Shown: positions 26,131 to 34,563 of the stretch, one piece after another
Position numbering within the stretch: position 1 is the first letter of the stretch
How the letters are laid out: every line of letters starts with the position of its first letter
Assembly (NCBI RefSeq): GCF_025244765.1
Contig: NZ_CP104209.1
Location: 1,866,501 to 1,930,500 of the forward strand
Reading direction: 5' to 3'
DNA length: 64,000 bases
Source: Empedobacter stercoris
GTDB taxonomy: Bacteria > Bacteroidota > Bacteroidia > Flavobacteriales > Weeksellaceae
The notes under the pieces: model-generated
Seen by the model: only the letters and a program-made list of their open reading frames with translations
What the model was told of the DNA's origin: nothing
Databases searched by the model: none
Translations under genes and position numbers: made by a program

Positions 26131-26241
26131 TTAACTTATGCTTATCCTAACAATTTCTAGATCAAAAACTTCTTTATGCTGTGCCAATAACATGGCATTA
26201 GACAAAACTACATATCCTGTTCCTACAACCGTTATTTTCAT
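26131..26241 (-). pseudogene. Remnant: N-terminus of UDP-glucose 6-dehydrogenase (Ugd)
   Basis: Thirty-six codons from an ATG encode MKITVVGTGYVVLSNAMLLA followed by QHKEVFDLEIV. This is the start of Ugd (usually MKITVVGTGYVGLSNAMLLA) with the second Gly of the dinucleotide motif changed to Val. It then runs into a stop codon, and nothing further of Ugd is visible. It lies between rmlA and wzx. A different full-length nucleotide-sugar dehydrogenase is present at 28619-29941. Confidence 0.8.
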
Positions 26242-26268
26242 TATTTACTTATTTTCAATAACATTAAT

Positions 26269-27129
26269 TTATTTTATAATTTTCATCAAATATTCGCCAT
26301 ACCCACTTTTTTTCAGTGGTTCTGCAATATTCATTAATTCTTCTTTTGTAATGTATCCCATACGATACGCCACTTCTTCTATGGCACCAATTTTCATTCC
26401 TTGACGCTCTTCGATCACTTGAACAAATTGACCAGCTTGCATCAATGAATTGATTGTTCCAGTATCCAACCAAGCTGTACCACGATTGAAAACACCAACT
26501 TTCAACTTTCCTCTTTTCAAGTATTCGGCATTGATATCTGTGATCTCTAATTCGCCACGTGGAGAAGGTTTGATATTTTTTGCAATTTCTACCACATCAT
26601 TGTCATAGAAATACAAACCTGGTACCGCATAATTTGACTTGGGTTCAGTTGGTTTTTCTTCAATTGAAACAACTTCATTTTGCTCGTTAAATTCAACTAC
26701 TCCGTATCGTTCGGGATCGCTCACCTGATAAGCAAAAACCAAGCCACCATCTGGATCTGCTGAATCTTGTAATAATTTAGACATTCCAGAAGCGTAAAAT
26801 ATATTGTCACCCAAGATTAAGGCTACTTTATCATTTCCAATAAATTCTTCTCCCAAAATAAAGGCTTGTGCCAATCCATCTGGACTTGGTTGTTCTTTAT
26901 AAGAAAATTTACATCCTATTTGAGAACCATCGCCTAATAATTTTTCGAAATGAGGTAAATCGTGAGGCGTAGAAATAATTAAAATTTCGTTAATCCCTGC
27001 CAACATCAACGTTGACAAAGGGTAATAAATCATTGGTTTATCATATACCGGCATCAATTGTTTACTTACCGCTAATGTTAAAGGGTGTAAACGCGTCCCT
27101 GATCCTCCTGCTAATATAATTCCTTTCAT
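26269..27129 (-). CDS. rmlA: Glucose-1-phosphate thymidylyltransferase RmlA
   Basis: The 286-residue protein carries [20 protein letters not shown] (8-27), [14 protein letters not shown], then [14 protein letters not shown] and [20 protein letters not shown], all highly typical of RmlA. It makes dTDP-glucose, the entry to dTDP-rhamnose and related deoxy sugars. RmlC is encoded upstream in the same operon, but no RmlB or RmlD lies in the window. Confidence 0.95.
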   Translation of the reverse strand: MKGIILAGGSGTRLHPLTLAVSKQLMPVYDKPMIYYPLSTLMLAGINEILIISTPHDLPHFEKLLGDGSQIGCKFSYKEQPSPDGLAQAFILGEEFIGNDKVALILGDNIFYASGMSKLLQDSADPDGGLVFAYQVSDPERYGVVEFNEQNEVVSIEEKPTEPKSNYAVPGLYFYDNDVVEIAKNIKPSPRGELEITDINAEYLKRGKLKVGVFNRGTAWLDTGTINSLMQAGQFVQVIEERQGMKIGAIEEVAYRMGYITKEELMNIAEPLKKSGYGEYLMKIIK

Positions 27130-27149
27130 TTTATTTATTTTATGGTTAG

Positions 27150-27433
27150 ATGGTTAAAGGGTGAACGTGTGAACTTGTGAACTTGTGAACTTGTGAACTT
27201 GTAAACTTGTGATCATGTGAACTTGTGAACTTGTGAACTTGTAAACTTGTGATCATGTGAACTTGTGAACTTGTAAACTTGTAAACGTGTGAACTTGTAA
27301 ACGTGTCAAATTGTAAACGGGTGAACTTGTAAACGGGTGAACGTGTAAACTTGTGAACGTGTGAACTTGTTAACTTCTTCACTTCTTCACTTGTTAACTT
27401 CTTCACTTGTTCACTTGTTAACTTCTTCACTTG
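27150..27433. repeat. Nonamer tandem array between rmlA and an S23-family gene
   Basis: About 22 head-to-tail 9-bp units of GTGAACTTG type (variants GTAAACTTG, GTGATCATG, GTGAACGTG, GTAAACGGG) are followed by CTTCTTCACTTGTTAA-type units. The second part has reverse-complement words of the first (GTTCAC against GTGAAC), so arm pairing is possible. Because the unit is 9 bp, translation on the minus strand gives a monotonous KFTSSQVH peptide, not a real protein. Confidence 0.9.
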
Positions 27434-27796
27434 TTAACCTTCTTCAATATCCCTTTTCAATGATTCTATTAATTTTAAGAGCATTCTTTTGATGTGTAAA
27501 AATTGTGTATCAAAATCATCTAAATTACTTATATAATTTAATCTTTTAGATATTTCTAATTGTGTTTCAATTTCATTCAATGAGCCTAAAGCGATGTACA
27601 AAAAATGAATAAATTCTTTTTTACTTTTTCTTCCAGCTCCTTCCGCAATATTAGAAGGGACAGATACTGATGCTCTTCTTAATTGGTTTGTCAAACCAAA
27701 TTGCTCTTCTTTTGGGAAGCAATCTGTAATAGAATAAATATTTGTGACCAGATCTAATGATTTCTGATATACTAATAAATCCTTATGGCTCTTCAT
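27434..27796 (-). CDS. Four-helix-bundle protein (S23/IVP family), copy 3
   Basis: The 120-residue protein has DCFPKEEQFGLTNQLRRASV followed by SVPSNIAEGAGRKSKKEF, closely similar to copy 2 at 18800. It lies between two arrays of the same nonamer repeat (27150-27433 and 27806-28080), in the middle of the rml genes. Its last codons (EEG, stop) run into the repeat. The function is unknown; by family it is a pentameric helical bundle. Confidence 0.85.
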   Translation of the reverse strand: MKSHKDLLVYQKSLDLVTNIYSITDCFPKEEQFGLTNQLRRASVSVPSNIAEGAGRKSKKEFIHFLYIALGSLNEIETQLEISKRLNYISNLDDFDTQFLHIKRMLLKLIESLKRDIEEG

Positions 27797-27805
27797 CTAT
27801 TGTAT

Positions 27806-28080
27806 TTTATGTGAAACTTGTAAACTTGTGAACTTGTGATCATGTGAACGTGTGAACTTGTGAACTTGTGAACTTGTGATCATGTGAACTTGTAAACGTG
27901 TGAACTTGTCAAATTGTGAACGTGTGAACTTGTGAACGTGTGAACTTGTAACTTCTTCACTTCTTCACTCCTTCACTCCTTCACTCCTTCACTTATTCAC
28001 TTGTAAACGTGTAAACTTGTAACTTCTTCACCTCTTCACTTGTTCACTTGTTAACTCCTTCACTTCTTCACTTTTTCACC
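27806..28080. repeat. Nonamer tandem array between an S23-family gene and rmlC
   Basis: Built like 27150-27433: first GTGAACTTG-type 9-mers, then ACTTCTTCACTCCTTCAC-type units. It reaches into the 3' end of rmlC, where the last codons (KVKK, stop) are formed by the array. The two arrays are direct copies in layout and bracket the four-helix-bundle gene. Confidence 0.9.
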
Positions 28081-28619
28081 TTAAACTCTCCAAACGACTG
28101 TGCTTCTTGATCCTTTTCAGAAATTATCATTTTATCTGTTGGAATTTGCCAATCTATATTCAGTTCGATGTCTAAAGGATTCACTCCATCTTCAGACGCT
28201 TTGTTGTACCCATTATCGCATTTATAGAAAAATGTTGCTGTTTCTGAAATCACCGAAAAACCATGTAAAAAGCCTCTCGGAATAAACAATTGTTTTTTAT
28301 TTTCTGCTGATAATTCTACAGCTACTGATTGACCATAGGTTTCAGAATCTGGACGAACATCAACTGCAACATCTATTACTGCGCCTTCTACAACTCGTAC
28401 TAACTTAGCTTGTGAATGCTCACCTGCTTGCATATGTAATCCACGCACAACGCCATAAGAAGAATTTGATTGATTATCTTGAACAAAAGTTGGTTTATAT
28501 CCTAAAATTTCTTCCAACTTTCCTTCGTTATACGATTCGAAGAAATACCCTCTCGAATCTTCAAAAACAGTTGGTTCTAAAATAAAACAACCTTTTAATT
28601 TTGTCTCTGTTGCTTTCAT
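28068..28619 (-). CDS. rmlC: dTDP-4-dehydrorhamnose 3,5-epimerase RmlC
   Basis: The 183-residue cupin has GYFFESYNEGKLEEILG, DNQSNSSYGVVRGLHMQAGE with the catalytic His, KLVRVVEGAVIDVAVDVR and IPRGFLHGFSVISETATFFY. All are typical of RmlC, which epimerises dTDP-4-keto-6-deoxyglucose. It overlaps the upstream dehydrogenase gene by one base. The 3' end lies inside a nonamer repeat array. Confidence 0.92.
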   Translation of the reverse strand: MKATETKLKGCFILEPTVFEDSRGYFFESYNEGKLEEILGYKPTFVQDNQSNSSYGVVRGLHMQAGEHSQAKLVRVVEGAVIDVAVDVRPDSETYGQSVAVELSAENKKQLFIPRGFLHGFSVISETATFFYKCDNGYNKASEDGVNPLDIELNIDWQIPTDKMIISEKDQEAQSFGEFKVKK

Positions 28620-29941
28620 TACAGTCTTTTATTTACTTTTTCTTTAGGTAAAGCCCCTTTTACATCATAAATCACTCCGTTTTCTTTTAAATAATCAGTT
28701 AACTGAAGATTTAAAAATTCGTCGTGTGAAACAGTCAAGATAATGGCGTCGAATTGGTGAACTGGTGAACTGGTGAACTGGAAAACCTGATCCAATGTAT
28801 TACAAAAAGTTATTCCGTATTCATGGTTTACCTCATCCGGGTTAGCCCAAGGGTCTAACGTTGTCACCTCTATTCCATATTCTTCTAAAGCATGAATCAC
28901 ATCAATTGCTTTTGAATTACGAATATCAGGGCAATTTTCTTTAAAGGTAATTCCTAAATTTAGAATTTTTGCGCCTTTTACTTTGATATCGTTGTTAATT
29001 AACAATTTAACAACCTGAGAAGCTACAAAGGCTCCCATAGAATCATTTAATCGTCTTGCTGCTAATATCAATTCAGAATAATAACCAATTTCTTGTGCTT
29101 TTTGAGCCAAATAAAATGGATCAACACCAATACAATGTCCTCCAACCAAACCTGGTTTGAATGGTAAAAAATTCCATTTTGTTCCAGCAGCTTCTAATAC
29201 GTCATTGGTATCAATATCCATTAGCGAAAAAATCTTCGATAATTCGTTAATAAACGCAATATTGATATCACGTTGCGAATTTTCGATCACTTTCGATGCT
29301 TCTGCAACTTTAATTGTAGGTGCTAAATGAGTCCCTGCAACAATTACTGATTGATATAAATCATCAACTATTTTTCCAATTTCTGGAGTTGAACCTGATG
29401 TAACCTTCAAGATCTTTTCAACCGTATGCTTTTTGTCTCCTGGATTGATCCGTTCTGGTGAATAGCCTGCAAAGAAATCTGTATTAAATTTCAATCCTGA
29501 AACTTCTTCCAAAACAGGAATACACTCCTCCTCTGTTACGCCAGGATAAACAGTTGATTCGTAAATCACAATATCTCCTTTTGACAATACTTTCCCTACC
29601 GTTTCCGATGCTTTTTTAAGAGGCGTTAAATCTGGTCGATTATTTTTGTCCACTGGCGTAGGAACGGTTACCACATAAATTGTAGCATCTTTAATATCCG
29701 CTATATCTGATGAACAAAACAATCCATTTTCTACTTGAATAAAAGGATTTTGTTTAACTAAAACATTTTGTAGAACATTATTTTCAACTTCTAAAGTTGA
29801 ATCTACTCCATTATTTAATTCAGCAATACGTTGCTCATTAATATCAAACCCGACAACAGGGTATTTTGTTGCAAATAATCGAGCCAACGGTAAACCTACG
29901 TAACCTAAACCAATTACTGCTATTTTATGTTGTTGATTCAT
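28619..29941 (-). CDS. Nucleotide-sugar dehydrogenase (TviB/WbpO-like)
   Basis: The 440-residue enzyme shows IGLGYVGLPLARLFATKYPV (NAD site), EASKVIENSQRDINIAFINE and GLVGGHCIGVDPFYL with the catalytic Cys. This pattern belongs to the UDP-GlcNAc/UDP-GalNAc 6-dehydrogenase (WbpO/TviB) branch rather than Ugd. It makes a UDP-uronic acid amino sugar, with the downstream-acting 4-epimerase encoded next door. Residues about 386-398 (FQFTSSPVHQF) are a translated nonamer repeat (28748-28785) inserted in frame in the C-terminal domain. Confidence 0.87.
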   Translation of the reverse strand: MNQQHKIAVIGLGYVGLPLARLFATKYPVVGFDINEQRIAELNNGVDSTLEVENNVLQNVLVKQNPFIQVENGLFCSSDIADIKDATIYVVTVPTPVDKNNRPDLTPLKKASETVGKVLSKGDIVIYESTVYPGVTEEECIPVLEEVSGLKFNTDFFAGYSPERINPGDKKHTVEKILKVTSGSTPEIGKIVDDLYQSVIVAGTHLAPTIKVAEASKVIENSQRDINIAFINELSKIFSLMDIDTNDVLEAAGTKWNFLPFKPGLVGGHCIGVDPFYLAQKAQEIGYYSELILAARRLNDSMGAFVASQVVKLLINNDIKVKGAKILNLGITFKENCPDIRNSKAIDVIHALEEYGIEVTTLDPWANPDEVNHEYGITFCNTLDQVFQFTSSPVHQFDAIILTVSHDEFLNLQLTDYLKENGVIYDVKGALPKEKVNKRL

Positions 29942-30954
29942 TTATTATAATATTTTCTGTACCATTGTACAAAGTTAGACACGCCTTTGTCCACTGGATA
30001 AGATGGATTGTAACCAAATTTATCTTTCAACTCTTGGACATCCGCCCATGTTTGATTGACATCTCCCGCTTGCATAGGGTACATTTCTAAAATAGCTTGT
30101 TCTCCTGTTGATTTCTCTACTTCTTTGATAAAATCCATCAACTGAACAGGTTTGCTATTTCCTATATTGTATAACTGGTAGGTTTCGTTTGTTTGTTTGT
30201 CTTCAAGTATTTTCGTTATTCCTTGAATAATATCATCGATATAGGTGAAATCTCGTGATAAATCGCCGTGATTAAACACTTTCACAGGTTGATGATTTAA
30301 GATGGCTTTTGTAAATAAAAACATCGCCATATCTGGTCTTCCCCATGGGCCATAAACGGTAAAAAAACGTAAGCCTATCGTTTGAATATTGTACAAATGA
30401 CTGTAAGCATGCGCCATTAATTCGTTTGCTTTTTTCGTTGCTGCGTATAAACTAATGGGATGATCGACAGCTTGCTCTGTAGTAAAAGGAACATCAGACG
30501 AATTTCCATAAATGCTTGAACTACTTGCATAAAGCAATTTCTTCACCTGATGATGACGACAACATTCTAATATATTCAAGAAACCAACCAAATTGCTTTG
30601 TCCGTAAGCATCTGGATTTTCGATACTGTAACGTACTCCTGCTTGGGCTGCCATATTAACAACCGCATCAAACGAATATGTTTTAAAAAGTTGAGCCAAT
30701 GACTCTTTATCTTCTAAATTCATTCGATAGAAAATCATGTTCTCTTCATGCTTAGAAGAGGTGACCTTTTGATTAAAATGTGATGCAAATTCTTGAGAAA
30801 TTCCTAATTCGTGTAATCGATCATATTTTAACTGAACGTCATAATAATCGTTGATATTATCAATTCCAACAACTTGAATATCTTTTTCGATTAGTTTTTC
30901 AGCTAAATGATAACCTATGAAACCAGCTACACCAGTTATGAATACTGTTTTCAT
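29938..30954 (-). CDS. NAD-dependent nucleotide-sugar 4-epimerase (UDP-glucuronate/GlcNAcA type)
   Basis: The 338-residue extended SDR has TGVAGFIGYHLAEKLIEKDI, DNINDYYDVQLKYDRL (typical of UDP-glucuronate 4-epimerases such as CapI/LspL), the active site SLYAATKKANELMAHAY and YGPWGRPDMAMFLFTKAI. It overlaps the dehydrogenase gene by 4 bp (ATGA). It probably converts the uronic acid made by that enzyme to the galacto form. Amino-sugar versus glucuronate preference is not certain. Confidence 0.87.
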   Translation of the reverse strand: MKTVFITGVAGFIGYHLAEKLIEKDIQVVGIDNINDYYDVQLKYDRLHELGISQEFASHFNQKVTSSKHEENMIFYRMNLEDKESLAQLFKTYSFDAVVNMAAQAGVRYSIENPDAYGQSNLVGFLNILECCRHHQVKKLLYASSSSIYGNSSDVPFTTEQAVDHPISLYAATKKANELMAHAYSHLYNIQTIGLRFFTVYGPWGRPDMAMFLFTKAILNHQPVKVFNHGDLSRDFTYIDDIIQGITKILEDKQTNETYQLYNIGNSKPVQLMDFIKEVEKSTGEQAILEMYPMQAGDVNQTWADVQELKDKFGYNPSYPVDKGVSNFVQWYRKYYNK

Positions 30955-31373
30955 TATTTCTCTTTTTCGGAGGTTGCGACCACTTTTCTTAATCCTGAAC
31001 TTGAGAAACGATGCGTACGCTTATTGTAGTAAATCTGAATATTATTATCTAAACAATATTGTTTTCCTGTAAAGTCAATATTTCGGTATTCTTCGCCTAT
31101 AATTCTAACATTTACGGGCAAAGCACTTAACATGTCAAACAAATCTTGTTCTGTTTCGTATGGAATAATTTCGTCCACATAACGACATCCTTCTAACTGT
31201 ATATAGCGTTCTACGATAGATTGTGTTGGACTATTTTTGGAAGGGTCTACTGCTGCAGGATCTGTATTAAGACCTACAATCAAATAATCGCATTGTCGTT
31301 TGGCTTCTTCGAGCATCATCACATGTCCTGCATGAAGTAAGTCAAATATTCCGAAAGTAATTCCAGTTGTCAT
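30954..31373 (-). CDS. Cytidylyltransferase-like nucleotidyltransferase (TagD/RfaE2 type)
   Basis: The 139-residue protein has GIFDLLHAGHVMMLEEAK (the HxGH nucleotide-binding signature) and RTHRFSSSGLR, the position of the second signature of the cytidylyltransferase family. It would activate a phosphorylated polyol or heptose with CTP or ATP. It is the first gene of the polysaccharide operon. The substrate (glycerol-3-phosphate or other) is not resolved. Confidence 0.82.
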   Translation of the reverse strand: MTTGITFGIFDLLHAGHVMMLEEAKRQCDYLIVGLNTDPAAVDPSKNSPTQSIVERYIQLEGCRYVDEIIPYETEQDLFDMLSALPVNVRIIGEEYRNIDFTGKQYCLDNNIQIYYNKRTHRFSSSGLRKVVATSEKEK

Positions 31374-31396
31374 TTATAATACTATTGTTGGAAAGA

Positions 31397-31404
31397 CAAA
31401 TTTA
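31397..31404 (-). promoter_or_regulatory. Possible -7 element of the capsule operon
   Basis: TAAATTTG on the minus strand matches the Bacteroidota TAnnTTTG box and lies about 25 bp before the first gene, just after the manC terminator. A matching -33 TTTG is not evident, so this is tentative. Confidence 0.35.
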
Positions 31405-31446
31405 GGTAATATTTTGAATTATTGTTAAAGAATTGTACAATAAAAA

Positions 31447-31470
31447 AAGTCTCTCAAATTTGAGAGACTT
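31447..31470 (-). terminator. Terminator after the mannose-1-phosphate guanylyltransferase gene
   Basis: Arms AAGTCTCTCAAA and TTTGAGAGACTT form a perfect 12-bp palindrome. On the minus strand it is followed by TTTTTATTG. It separates the manC-like gene from the capsule operon. Confidence 0.9.
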
Positions 31471-31474
31471 ACAC

Positions 31475-32467
31475 TTATATCAATTCTGAATTTCTTTTTT
31501 CTAAATGGGTGTAAACATTTTTCACTTCTTGCGAATATTCTTTTTGTAAAATTAAATTTGCTGTTGGAGTATGGACAAAAATGCAATTTTGCAACCCCAC
31601 AAAAGAGGTGTACACTTCTGTTCCGATAATCATGTTTCCATTTCGATCTACAGTATGTCCGTTCATGATAAAATAATCATACAACGATTCGAAAGACCCC
31701 AAATCGTTCCAAATAAATTTTGCAGGAACAACTTTTATTTTCTTGCTTCGTTCCATTACGGCATAGTCGATGCTATTTGATGGAATTTTCATTGAAAGCT
31801 CTTCACTTAATTCTCCATTTACATTTTCGTTCCAAGCCTCGACAGAAGTTTCATAAATTTCTTTTTCAAACTTCTTCAACTCTTTTAGCAACACTTTTGC
31901 TTTGAAACAAAACATTCCACTGTTCCACAAAAAATTACCTTGCTCGATAAAATCTTGCGCCGTAATATGATTTGGTTTTTCACGAAACGATAACACAGTG
32001 TCTTCTTTGTGCTCAATATAGCCATACCCTGTTTCTGGACGTGTTGGATGCACACCAAATGTGACGATATAGTCATTTTGTGCTAATTCGATTGCTCTAT
32101 TCATCGCTTCTTGATAGGCTTCCATATCTTCAATCAAATGATCAGATGGTGTCACAATTAGAATATCATCATCCTCAACTGCTAAAGCTGCAAATGCAAT
32201 TGCCGCTGCAGTATTACGTGGAACAGCCTCTACAATTTTTGTGTATTCAACATTCATTTTATCAAGTACTTCTTGACTCAAATGATCGTTATCCTTGTTT
32301 CCTATGACCATCAACTTATCTGCAATAGGAAGATTGCGCTGAATCGTTAACTCAAATAAAGATTGCTCATTAAACAGAGGTAAATATTGTTTTGGATGAC
32401 TTTTTCGTGAAAGTGGCCAAAGTCTACTCCCAACACCACCAGATAAGATCACATTATAAATACACAT
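31475..32467 (-). CDS. manC: Mannose-1-phosphate guanylyltransferase
   Basis: The 330-residue protein has SGGVGSRLWPLSRKSHPKQY (9-28), TPSDHLIEDMEAYQEAM, FREKPNHITAQDFIEQGNFL and DLGSFESLYDYF, the core of GDP-mannose pyrophosphorylases. It lacks the C-terminal phosphomannose isomerase domain of long ManC proteins. It forms GDP-mannose for glycans. The gene is a single transcription unit between two terminators. Confidence 0.92.
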   Translation of the reverse strand: MCIYNVILSGGVGSRLWPLSRKSHPKQYLPLFNEQSLFELTIQRNLPIADKLMVIGNKDNDHLSQEVLDKMNVEYTKIVEAVPRNTAAAIAFAALAVEDDDILIVTPSDHLIEDMEAYQEAMNRAIELAQNDYIVTFGVHPTRPETGYGYIEHKEDTVLSFREKPNHITAQDFIEQGNFLWNSGMFCFKAKVLLKELKKFEKEIYETSVEAWNENVNGELSEELSMKIPSNSIDYAVMERSKKIKVVPAKFIWNDLGSFESLYDYFIMNGHTVDRNGNMIIGTEVYTSFVGLQNCIFVHTPTANLILQKEYSQEVKNVYTHLEKRNSELI

Positions 32468-32574
32468 AAATTCTTCTAATTCGAACTTGTAAAGATATTA
32501 AATCAAATCATTATAGAAAATTATTGAAATTAAATTTAATGTAAATTTAATAGGAAACTGATCTAATAAAAGAA

Positions 32575-32604
32575 AAAAATCCTGCTCAATTGAGCAGGAT
32601 TTTT
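32575..32604 (-). terminator. Terminator of the acpP-fabF-rnc-pyk cluster
   Basis: AAAAATCCTGCTCAA and TTGAGCAGGATTTTT form a perfect hairpin followed on the minus strand by further T residues, just past the pyk stop codon. Confidence 0.92.
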
Positions 32605-32625
32605 ATATTAAATTCATTTTGAATC

Positions 32626-34068
32626 TTAAATCATTGAAATACGTAGTGTATTGGTAATTCCTTTTTCAAACGCTGGCATAGCATTCAAATTGATGATGTA
32701 ATCACCATATTCTACATAACCTGCATTCTTCGCTAAGATATTTACCTCTGTTACCGTTTGATCCGTAGATGTATCGCGAGGATCGTAATTAATCGATTTT
32801 ACACCCCATAACAAATTCAACATACGGTTGATTCGTTTACTTGGATTAAACACCAAAATAAATGAATTTGGACGATGAGAAGAAATTTGAAAAGCTGTAT
32901 AACCAGAATACGTCAACGTTGCAATTGCTTTTGCTCCTGTATCTTCTGCCATTTTAGCTGCATTGTAACAAACCATATCTGTTACAAAACGTTCGTTTTT
33001 AACTTTTGGTTTGTGTTCTGGTACATGTACGTGCTCATCATCTTCAACAGTTTGAAGAATTTTCGTCATTTTCTCAATCACTTGAACAGGGTATTGACCA
33101 ACAGATGTTTCACCTGATAACATAACCGCATCTGCTCCATCAAAAACGGCATTTGCAACGTCAGAAACTTCGGCACGAGTTGGTGTTAAACTCGAAATCA
33201 TGGTTTCCATCATTTGAGTTGCAACAATAACTGGTTTACGCGCTAATTTTGCTTTGTCAATTAATTGTTTTTGTGCCTTTGGAACAATTTCAAACGGAAC
33301 CTCAACTCCTAAATCCCCGCGAGCAACCATTAATCCATCCGAAAACTCTAAAATATCTTTAATATTTTCTAAAGCCTCAGGCTTTTCAATTTTAGAAATA
33401 ATTGGAATTTTAAGTGTGCCATGTTCTTTGATAAAATCAGATAAATCTTTTACATCTTGTCCCGAACGAACAAAAGATAAGGCAAACCAATCGACACGAT
33501 TTTCGATTGCGAACTTTGCATCTTCTTTATCTTTTTCCGTTAAAGCTGGTAAAGAAATATTTGTATTTGGTAAATTAACTCCTTTTTTAGAACGCAATGG
33601 CCCGCCTTGTATTGTTTCAGCTTTTACAGTATCTGTACCATTAGTCTCGATCACTTTGAAGATTAATTTTCCGTCATCAATCAAGATGTTTTCACCCACT
33701 TGCACGTCTTGTGCAAACTTTTGGTACGTCATAAAAACTTTCTCTTTTGTTCCTACAACATCTTCATTGGTGAAAGTTAAAATTTCTCCTGGATTGATGA
33801 CAAAATCTTCGTGTTCCATTTTACCAATACGCAATTTTGGACCTTGCAAATCCGCTAATACTGCTGTATTGTATCCGTGATCGTTATTTAATTGATGAAT
33901 CATTTCTATCTTACGTTTCACATCCGCATAATCGGCGTGCGAAAAGTTGATACGGAACACATCTGTTCCTTTTTTCATCATTTCTAGTATAATTTCTGGA
34001 CTATCAGTTGCTGGACCTAATGTTGCAACAATTTTCGTCTTTTTAAGAAATTGTTTATCGTAAATCAT
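32626..34068 (-). CDS. pyk: Pyruvate kinase
   Basis: The 480-residue enzyme has TKIVATLGPATDSPEIILEM (11-30), DLQGPKLRIG, ISKIEKPEALENIKDI with the catalytic Lys, VARGDLGVEVP and MLSGETSVGQYPV. It converts phosphoenolpyruvate and ADP to pyruvate and ATP. It is the last gene of a cluster with rnc and fatty-acid genes, an order typical of Flavobacteriia. Confidence 0.97.
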   Translation of the reverse strand: MIYDKQFLKKTKIVATLGPATDSPEIILEMMKKGTDVFRINFSHADYADVKRKIEMIHQLNNDHGYNTAVLADLQGPKLRIGKMEHEDFVINPGEILTFTNEDVVGTKEKVFMTYQKFAQDVQVGENILIDDGKLIFKVIETNGTDTVKAETIQGGPLRSKKGVNLPNTNISLPALTEKDKEDAKFAIENRVDWFALSFVRSGQDVKDLSDFIKEHGTLKIPIISKIEKPEALENIKDILEFSDGLMVARGDLGVEVPFEIVPKAQKQLIDKAKLARKPVIVATQMMETMISSLTPTRAEVSDVANAVFDGADAVMLSGETSVGQYPVQVIEKMTKILQTVEDDEHVHVPEHKPKVKNERFVTDMVCYNAAKMAEDTGAKAIATLTYSGYTAFQISSHRPNSFILVFNPSKRINRMLNLLWGVKSINYDPRDTSTDQTVTEVNILAKNAGYVEYGDYIINLNAMPAFEKGITNTLRISMI

Positions 34069-34100
34069 ATTTTTCCCTTTTTTTTATGCACAATATTTTG

Positions 34101-34559
34101 TTAGAAAACCAATCTATCAGCTGTACTGATTAAATCGACATCTATTTTTTTAATTAATTTAATAAAATCTTTTTCTACAAATGGAAGTGGAAGATTCTCT
34201 ATATCATCTTCCCAGCCAGAAACTTTGACAATATAGTTGCAATCCTTGTAATTAGGCACAAGTATAATGCTCTCTTTGAAAAGATTTGATAAATCTACTT
34301 CAATTTTTTTAGAATCGGATTGATTTGGGATATTTTTAATGATATGATAATCTATCTTATTGGTTTCATCTATCCATTCGTATGTTTCGAAAAAATAGGT
34401 ATGATCATCTAACCAAATATCCAAATCATTGATACGTTGAAAACGCGTATCATAAGTAGAATTGAGATGGAAAATAAATTGTGTCGAAGTATTAAAGCTT
34501 GAATTTACGCCTATTAGATGGAAATCTATCCACTCATCATATAAGAGTAACTCTGCCAT
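34101..34559 (-). CDS. IPExxxVDY family protein
   Basis: The 152-residue Bacteroidota-specific protein is always found next to rnc and pyk. The name-giving motif is present as LVPNYKDCNYIVKVSG (about 108-123), with VPN-Y-CNY in place of IPExxxVDY. The function is unknown. It lies 4 nt downstream of rnc and 32 nt before pyk in the same transcription direction. Confidence 0.8.
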   Translation of the reverse strand: MAELLLYDEWIDFHLIGVNSSFNTSTQFIFHLNSTYDTRFQRINDLDIWLDDHTYFFETYEWIDETNKIDYHIIKNIPNQSDSKKIEVDLSNLFKESIILVPNYKDCNYIVKVSGWEDDIENLPLPFVEKDFIKLIKKIDVDLISTADRLVF

Positions 34560-34563
34560 TCTT

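Noticed and set aside
27146-27430. A 94-residue frame of KFTSSQVHKFT-type repeats on the minus strand
   Set aside because: It is the translation of the 9-bp tandem array; any 9-mer array without a stop codon gives such a frame. No start signal or signal peptide supports expression.
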